Source: Niabella drilacis
GTDB lineage: Bacteria > Bacteroidota > Bacteroidia > Chitinophagales > Chitinophagaceae
Length of the DNA: 64,000 nt
Direction: 5' to 3'
NCBI RefSeq assembly: GCF_900101395.1
Contig: NZ_FMZO01000003.1
Location: forward strand, 310,001 to 374,000
The position numbers were made by a program, and so were the translations under genes. The notes under the pieces are model-generated. The model was not told the DNA's origin and searched no databases. It was given only the letters and a program-made list of their open reading frames with translations. Positions 60,166 to 64,000 of this stretch are shown piece by piece. Positions within the stretch are counted from its first letter, which is position 1, and the number at the start of each line of letters is the position of its first letter.

Positions 60166-60360
60166 TTTTAATCTGAGAATTTGAACATTTGAGAATTTGA
60201 AGATGTGGAACTATGAAAGGGAAGGTCCCGTTCCTGCTCCATGATCTTCCCATTGGTCAATAGCACACAGGAAACAGGGAATGGCAAGTAGCGAGTAGGA
60301 GGAAGTACGTAAAGCATAAAACCGAACCGAACCTCAAACTTTAAACGTGAAACCTGGAAT
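60166..60360. repeat. Degenerate intergenic words upstream of dapD
   Basis: Contains CTGAGAATTTGAACATTTGA and GAATTTGAAGATGTGGAACT (60172-60215) and, at 60327-60358, ACCTCAAACTTTAAACGTGA followed by AACCTGGAAT. The latter belongs to the AACTTGGAACTT family. Confidence 0.6.
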
Positions 60361-60369
60361 GCAAAACGC

Positions 60370-60377
60370 TATCTTTG
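60370..60377 (+). promoter_or_regulatory. -7 promoter box of dapD
   Basis: TATCTTTG, perfect match, 27 nt before the ATG at 60405. The -33 position contains no TTTG. Confidence 0.55.
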
Positions 60378-60404
60378 CCCGAACAAAAAGAACAAAAAAG
60401 GATT

Positions 60405-61211
60405 ATGCAAGACTTGATTACCACGGCCTGGGCCAACAGGGAATTGTTAAAAGACAGTAAGTATACAGATGCCATTCATGAAGTAATTGCGGCATTGGAT
60501 AAGGGGGAATTGCGTGTTGCAGAGCCCGATGGACGGAAATGGAAAGTGAATGAGTGGGTAAAGCAGGCGATCCTTATGTATTTTGGTATTCAGAAAATGC
60601 AGACCTGGGATGTGCCTCCTTTTGAGTTCTACGACAAAATGCTGCTGAAAAAGAATTATAAAGATATTGGAGTACGGGCCGTTCCGCATGCCGTAGCGCG
60701 TTATGGCGCCTACTTGGCGCCCAATGTGGTGCTGATGCCTTCTTATGTAAATATCGGCGCCTATGTGGGAGAAGGTACCATGGTAGATACCTGGGCTACG
60801 GTGGGCAGCTGCGCCCAGGTCGGTAAAAATGTGCACCTGAGCGGTGGTGTGGGCATCGGCGGGGTATTGGAGCCCCTGCAGGCGAGCCCGGTAATTATCG
60901 AAGACGGTTGTTTCCTGGGAAGCCGTTCCATTGTAGTGGAGGGCGTTATTGTGGAAAAAGAGGCGGTATTGGGTGCCAATGTGGTATTGACCCAAAGTAC
61001 CAAGATCATCGATGTAAGCGGTTCCATTCCCATTGAAGGAAAAGGAAGGGTACCGGCAAGAAGTGTGGTGATCCCTGGTTCTTATGCAAAAAAATTCCCG
61101 GCCGGGGAATATCATGTGAATTGCGCACTGATCATCGGTAAGCGGAAGGCAAGTACCGATCTGAAAACCAGTCTGAACGACGCTTTGCGCGATTTCAAGA
61201 TCAGCGTATAA
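60405..61211 (+). CDS. dapD: Tetrahydrodipicolinate N-succinyltransferase
   Basis: Succinyl-CoA-dependent step of lysine and diaminopimelate synthesis. The 268-residue protein has an N-terminal helical domain and a left-handed beta-helix with hexapeptide repeats (APNVVLMPSYVNIGAYVGEG, DTWATVGSCAQVGKNVHLSG, VEKEAVLGANVVLTQSTKII). The family motif GSCAQVGKNVHLSGGVGIGG and the C-terminal KTSLNDALR are present. The ATG at 60405 is used; a TTG at 60375 lies inside the promoter box and is rejected. It stands alone, with a perfect 13-bp hairpin 19 nt after its stop codon. Confidence 0.95.
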   Translation: MQDLITTAWANRELLKDSKYTDAIHEVIAALDKGELRVAEPDGRKWKVNEWVKQAILMYFGIQKMQTWDVPPFEFYDKMLLKKNYKDIGVRAVPHAVARYGAYLAPNVVLMPSYVNIGAYVGEGTMVDTWATVGSCAQVGKNVHLSGGVGIGGVLEPLQASPVIIEDGCFLGSRSIVVEGVIVEKEAVLGANVVLTQSTKIIDVSGSIPIEGKGRVPARSVVIPGSYAKKFPAGEYHVNCALIIGKRKASTDLKTSLNDALRDFKISV

Positions 61212-61230
61212 TTTTTGTTTAAGGTTCAAC

Positions 61231-61262
61231 GTTTAAGGTCCAACTGACATTGGACCTTAAAC
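61231..61262 (+). terminator. Perfect hairpin between dapD and rsgA
   Basis: The arms GTTTAAGGTCCAA (61231-61243) and TTGGACCTTAAAC (61250-61262) pair over 13 bp with a 6-nt loop. No T tract follows, so it is a weak terminator at most; it lies 15 nt before the rsgA start codon. The sequence is built of AACTTGGAACTT-family words. Confidence 0.55.
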
Positions 61263-61277
61263 CTTAAACTTGGAACT

Positions 61278-62204
61278 TTGAAAGCTTTAGTCTATAAATC
61301 AACCGGTAGCTGGTATACTGTTAAAGATGAAACCGGGAAATTTCACAACGCCCGGATAAAAGGCGTTTTCAAAATCGACGGCATCACCAGCACTAACCCG
61401 CTTGCCGTGGGCGACTGGGTAAATATCGAGGCCGAAGATGGAGCGGAGGGATCGGCAATGATTGACGAGATCTTCCCCCGCTCTAATTACATCAACCGGC
61501 AATCGCCCCGTGTAAAATACCAGCAGCATATCATTGCAGCCAACCTCGATCAGTCGATACTGATTGCTACCTTAAAGGAGCCCCGCACTTCCCGCGGTTT
61601 TATCGACCGCTTCCTGGTCGTTTGCGAAATGTATCATGTACCTGCCATCCTCCTGTTTAATAAAACGGATATTTACCGGGAAAAAGAATGGGCAGCTTAT
61701 GAAGCGTTATCGGCCGTATATCAGTCGCTGGGATACCAGGTGTATGCCGTGAGCGTGGAAAAACAAAGCGGCCTGGAGGCACTGGGTAGCTTGTTACAGG
61801 ACAAAACCACGCTCATCAGCGGGCATAGCGGCGTAGGAAAATCATCGCTTATCAATATGCTCCTGCCGAAGGAGGGTATAAAAACACAGGATGTAAGCGG
61901 TTGGAGCGGCAAAGGCATGCATACCACTACTTTTGCCACCATGTACGATCTGCCGGAAGGCGGCCGGATCATTGATACGCCGGGCATCCGGGAGCTGGCT
62001 ATTACCAACCTCGAACGGGAGGAATTGTCGCATTATTTTCCCGAAATGCGCGAACGGCTGGATCAATGCCGTTACAATAACTGCACGCATATCAATGAAC
62101 CCGGTTGCGCGGTAAAGGCAGCGGTTGAAAGCGGTATGATCTATGAGGAACGTTATATCAGCTACCTGAATATTTTTGAGAGCATGGGTAAAAAAGATTA
62201 CTGA
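61278..62204 (+). CDS. rsgA: Ribosome small-subunit-dependent GTPase A
   Basis: GTPase that checks 30S maturation. The 308-residue protein has the N-terminal OB fold (ALVYKSTGSWYTVKDE, AVGDWVNIEAEDG), a circularly permuted G domain with NKTD (G4 first), SGHSGVGKSSLINML (G1) and IDTPGIRE (G3), and a C-terminal zinc motif CRYNNCTHINEPGCAV (C-x5-C-x-H-x5-C). The start is TTG at 61278, because the OB fold begins directly after it. That TTG belongs to the word GGAACTTTGAA at the end of a repeat block, so the start codon itself is part of an intergenic word family. The preceding hairpin may affect translation. Confidence 0.95.
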   Translation: MKALVYKSTGSWYTVKDETGKFHNARIKGVFKIDGITSTNPLAVGDWVNIEAEDGAEGSAMIDEIFPRSNYINRQSPRVKYQQHIIAANLDQSILIATLKEPRTSRGFIDRFLVVCEMYHVPAILLFNKTDIYREKEWAAYEALSAVYQSLGYQVYAVSVEKQSGLEALGSLLQDKTTLISGHSGVGKSSLINMLLPKEGIKTQDVSGWSGKGMHTTTFATMYDLPEGGRIIDTPGIRELAITNLEREELSHYFPEMRERLDQCRYNNCTHINEPGCAVKAAVESGMIYEERYISYLNIFESMGKKDY

Positions 62205-62268
62205 GTCATTTTATAACACATTTTCCGGCAGCATCATGCTGTGGACAGGAATTTTTTAAATCTGTTTT

Positions 62269-63300
62269 ATGGAATACAGCAACAGGCGATCAGTGCTGAT
62301 AGCATTGTTTATGGTAATGTACCTTGCTGTTTTTGCCCAGCAGCAAAAATATGTACTGGTCGTACATGGAGGCGCCGGCACTATCGTAAAAGAGAACCTG
62401 TCTCCCGAAAAAGAAAAACGGTATACAGCCGCGCTAACCAGGGCTTTGCAGAGCGGATACCATATTCTGCAAACAGGGGGAAGCAGCCTGGATGCTGTGG
62501 AAGCTGCTATCCGGGTGCTGGAAGATGATCCGCTCTTTAATGCCGGGAAGGGGGCCTTTTTTACACACGACGGGCGCAATGAGCTGGATGCTGCCATTAT
62601 GGATGGCCGTACCTTAAAGGCCGGTGCTGTTGCAGGGGTAACAACTATCCGGAACCCTATATCTGCTGCGCGGGCCGTAATGGAGCGATCAGAACATGTG
62701 TTGCTCACCGGCAAAGGAGCGGAGTTGTTTGCAGAGGAAGCGGGTCTGGTGCCGGTGGATCCCGGGTATTTTCGTACTGAAGAGCGCTGGCAGGGTCTGC
62801 AGCGGGCGCTGAAAACAGACACGCCCCGGACTACACAGGGGCATGATGGCAAAGCGGCTTCCGCAGCGCCGGCAATCAACGTTGACCAAAAATTTGGAAC
62901 GGTCGGATGCGTGGCGCTGGACCGGCAGGGAAATCTCGCAGCAGGCACATCGACCGGGGGCATGACCAACAAGAAATACGGCCGTGTGGGCGATTCCCCC
63001 ATTATCGGCGCCGGTACCTATTGCAACAATGCAACAGCCGGTATTTCCTGCACCGGGTGGGGCGAGTTTTTTATACGGAACGTGGTGGCCAAAACAGTCT
63101 CGGATCTTATAGAGTACAAAGGATATACGGTTGGCAGGGCCGCCGGCGAGGTGCTGGATAAGGTACGGGAAATGGGCGGCGATGGCGGCCTGATCATCCT
63201 GGACAAGCAGGGGCATATGGCCATGCCTTTTAACACAAAGGGAATGTATCGGGGTGCGGTTAGGGAAGATGGAACGATTGAGGTGCGGATTTACCAATAG
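62269..63300 (+). CDS. Secreted isoaspartyl peptidase / plant-type L-asparaginase
   Basis: Ntn-hydrolase that matures by self-cleavage and releases aspartate from isoaspartyl peptides. The 343-residue protein has a signal-type N-terminus (SVLIALFMVMYLAVFAQQ). The alpha part has VVHGGAGTI, GGSSLDAVEAAIRVLEDDPL and NAGKGAFFTHDGRNELDAAI. The cleavage site and nucleophile Thr are in KFGTVGCVALDRQGN (about residue 207), followed by AAGTSTGGMTNKKYGRVGDS and GAGTYCNNATAGISCTGWGE. Export means it probably acts on peptides in the periplasm. It lies 64 nt after rsgA and converges with the gamma-carbonic anhydrase-like gene 11 nt away. Confidence 0.92.
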   Translation: MEYSNRRSVLIALFMVMYLAVFAQQQKYVLVVHGGAGTIVKENLSPEKEKRYTAALTRALQSGYHILQTGGSSLDAVEAAIRVLEDDPLFNAGKGAFFTHDGRNELDAAIMDGRTLKAGAVAGVTTIRNPISAARAVMERSEHVLLTGKGAELFAEEAGLVPVDPGYFRTEERWQGLQRALKTDTPRTTQGHDGKAASAAPAINVDQKFGTVGCVALDRQGNLAAGTSTGGMTNKKYGRVGDSPIIGAGTYCNNATAGISCTGWGEFFIRNVVAKTVSDLIEYKGYTVGRAAGEVLDKVREMGGDGGLIILDKQGHMAMPFNTKGMYRGAVREDGTIEVRIYQ

Positions 63301-63311
63301 AGGCGCCCCCT

Positions 63312-63866
63312 TTATTCCTGGTCCTTTTTATAATAGCGGTCTGCTTCGTTGGCCTCCTTAAACCAGCCGGCGTATTTGATATAGTTGTTGGCGATCCGGT
63401 CGATCTCCCCGCTCAGTAATTCCTGCGAAATGTCCTTGATCTTTTTCGCCGGGGTTCCGGCGTAGATACTGCCCGGGCTGCAAATGGTATTTTCCAGCAC
63501 CACGGCACCTGCGGCTATAATGGAATTGCTGTGCACCACTGCATTATCCATAATAATGGCGCCCATGCCTATGAGCACATTGTCGTGGATCGTACATCCG
63601 TGTACAATGGCGTTATGCCCGATGGAAACATTGTTGCCGATGGTGGTACCGCATTTCTGGTAAGTGCAGTGGATCACCACCCCATCCTGTATATTGACCT
63701 TGGCCCCGATACGTATAAAATTTACATCGCCCCTTACCACGGTATTGAACCAGAAGCTGCAAGCATCTCCTGCGGTTACATCGCCAACAATGGTGGCATT
63801 GGGGGCTACAAAACAATCAGCGCCGATCTGCGGGTATTTTCCTTCTACCGGTAATATTACTGCCAT
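63312..63866 (-). CDS. Gamma-carbonic anhydrase-like hexapeptide protein
   Basis: Left-handed beta-helix protein of 184 residues, YrdA/PaaY-like. The ATG at 63866 gives MAVILPVEGKYPQIGADCFV; nine in-frame codons upstream are not needed. Hexapeptide repeats fill most of it, and the three histidines of the metal site can be placed: VVIHCTYQKCG, then SIGHNAIVHGCTIHD with two. A C-terminal helix (ELLSGEIDRIANNYIKYAGW) follows. Family members include active carbonic anhydrases and many of unknown function. It is convergent with the isoaspartyl peptidase gene. Confidence 0.87.
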   Translation of the reverse strand: MAVILPVEGKYPQIGADCFVAPNATIVGDVTAGDACSFWFNTVVRGDVNFIRIGAKVNIQDGVVIHCTYQKCGTTIGNNVSIGHNAIVHGCTIHDNVLIGMGAIIMDNAVVHSNSIIAAGAVVLENTICSPGSIYAGTPAKKIKDISQELLSGEIDRIANNYIKYAGWFKEANEADRYYKKDQE

Positions 63867-64000
63867 AAAATAAGCTTTGCCGCTAAGGTACAAAAAGGAT
63901 CAGGAATGAGGCATAATGTGAAAATGTGCGCATTCGGAAATTTAAAAATACGGGGGCCGGGTGCGCGGTTTCGGTCTCCTGGCATCAGCTGATCGATGGC

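Noticed and set aside
1-64000. CRISPR array, prophage or insertion sequence
   Set aside because: No regularly spaced perfect repeats, no integrase, transposase or phage structural gene was found; the repeats seen are non-autonomous.

Overview
The window reads as a chromosomal stretch of a Bacteroidetes bacterium, most likely a member of the Chitinophagaceae (Niabella/Niastella/Chitinophaga type; the genus cannot be fixed from sequence alone). Evidence: promoters with the Bacteroidetes -7 box TAnnTTTG (often with TTTG about 19-20 nt upstream), almost no Shine-Dalgarno sequences, many lipoproteins with a Cys near residue 20, a SusC/SusD pair, TamL, a DarA/DarB dialkylresorcinol pair, and long intergenic stretches built from recurring degenerate words. 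No tRNA, rRNA, CRISPR array, prophage, integrase or intact insertion sequence was seen.

Layout. 1-6.9 kb: the 3' part of comEC, purH, a nitrilase-family amidohydrolase, a TetR regulator overlapping a FabF-type ketosynthase, and a ribosome hibernation factor. 7.1-10 kb: class Ia ribonucleotide reductase (nrdB then nrdA) closed by a terminator. 10-25 kb: mainly surface and envelope functions: rhodanese lipoprotein, VIT/VWA protein, CotH-family lipoprotein, polysaccharide deacetylase-like protein, lutB, a TlpA-type thioredoxin and a DUF3472 protein. 21.5-25.9 kb: a minus-strand group with DarA, DarB, a small HTH-like protein and a BtrH-like protein, interpreted as part of a dialkylresorcinol/flexirubin pathway. 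26-42 kb: housekeeping genes (rpsP, rimM, dinB, SRP RNA, fructose-6-phosphate aldolase, LolC/E-like permease, a SpoU methyltransferase, tamL, truB, mnmE) mixed with lipoproteins and hydrolases. 42.6-54 kb: a glycan-utilisation locus: AraC regulator, phytanoyl-CoA-dioxygenase-like enzyme, TIM-barrel sugar isomerase/epimerase-like protein, SusC, SusD and a GH106-type alpha-L-rhamnosidase, closed by a strong terminator. 54-64 kb: two TlpA/redoxin-like secreted proteins, CCA-adding enzyme, threonylcarbamoyl-AMP synthase, a glycosyltransferase, dapD, rsgA, isoaspartyl peptidase and a gamma-carbonic anhydrase-like protein.

Structure between genes is the most unusual part. A 132-bp element with imperfect terminal inverted repeats and two internal hairpins whose loops are complementary occurs twice (35.4 and 42.4 kb). 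A smaller CCCGC-hairpin repeat occurs three times. Two families of degenerate words (AACTTGGAACTTTAAAC-like and CTGATAACTGAC-like) fill many gaps; one has apparently entered the mnmE coding sequence, and another supplies the start codons of rsgA and the BtrH-like gene. Five genes have their -7 box only 4-7 nt before the start codon, which predicts leaderless mRNAs.
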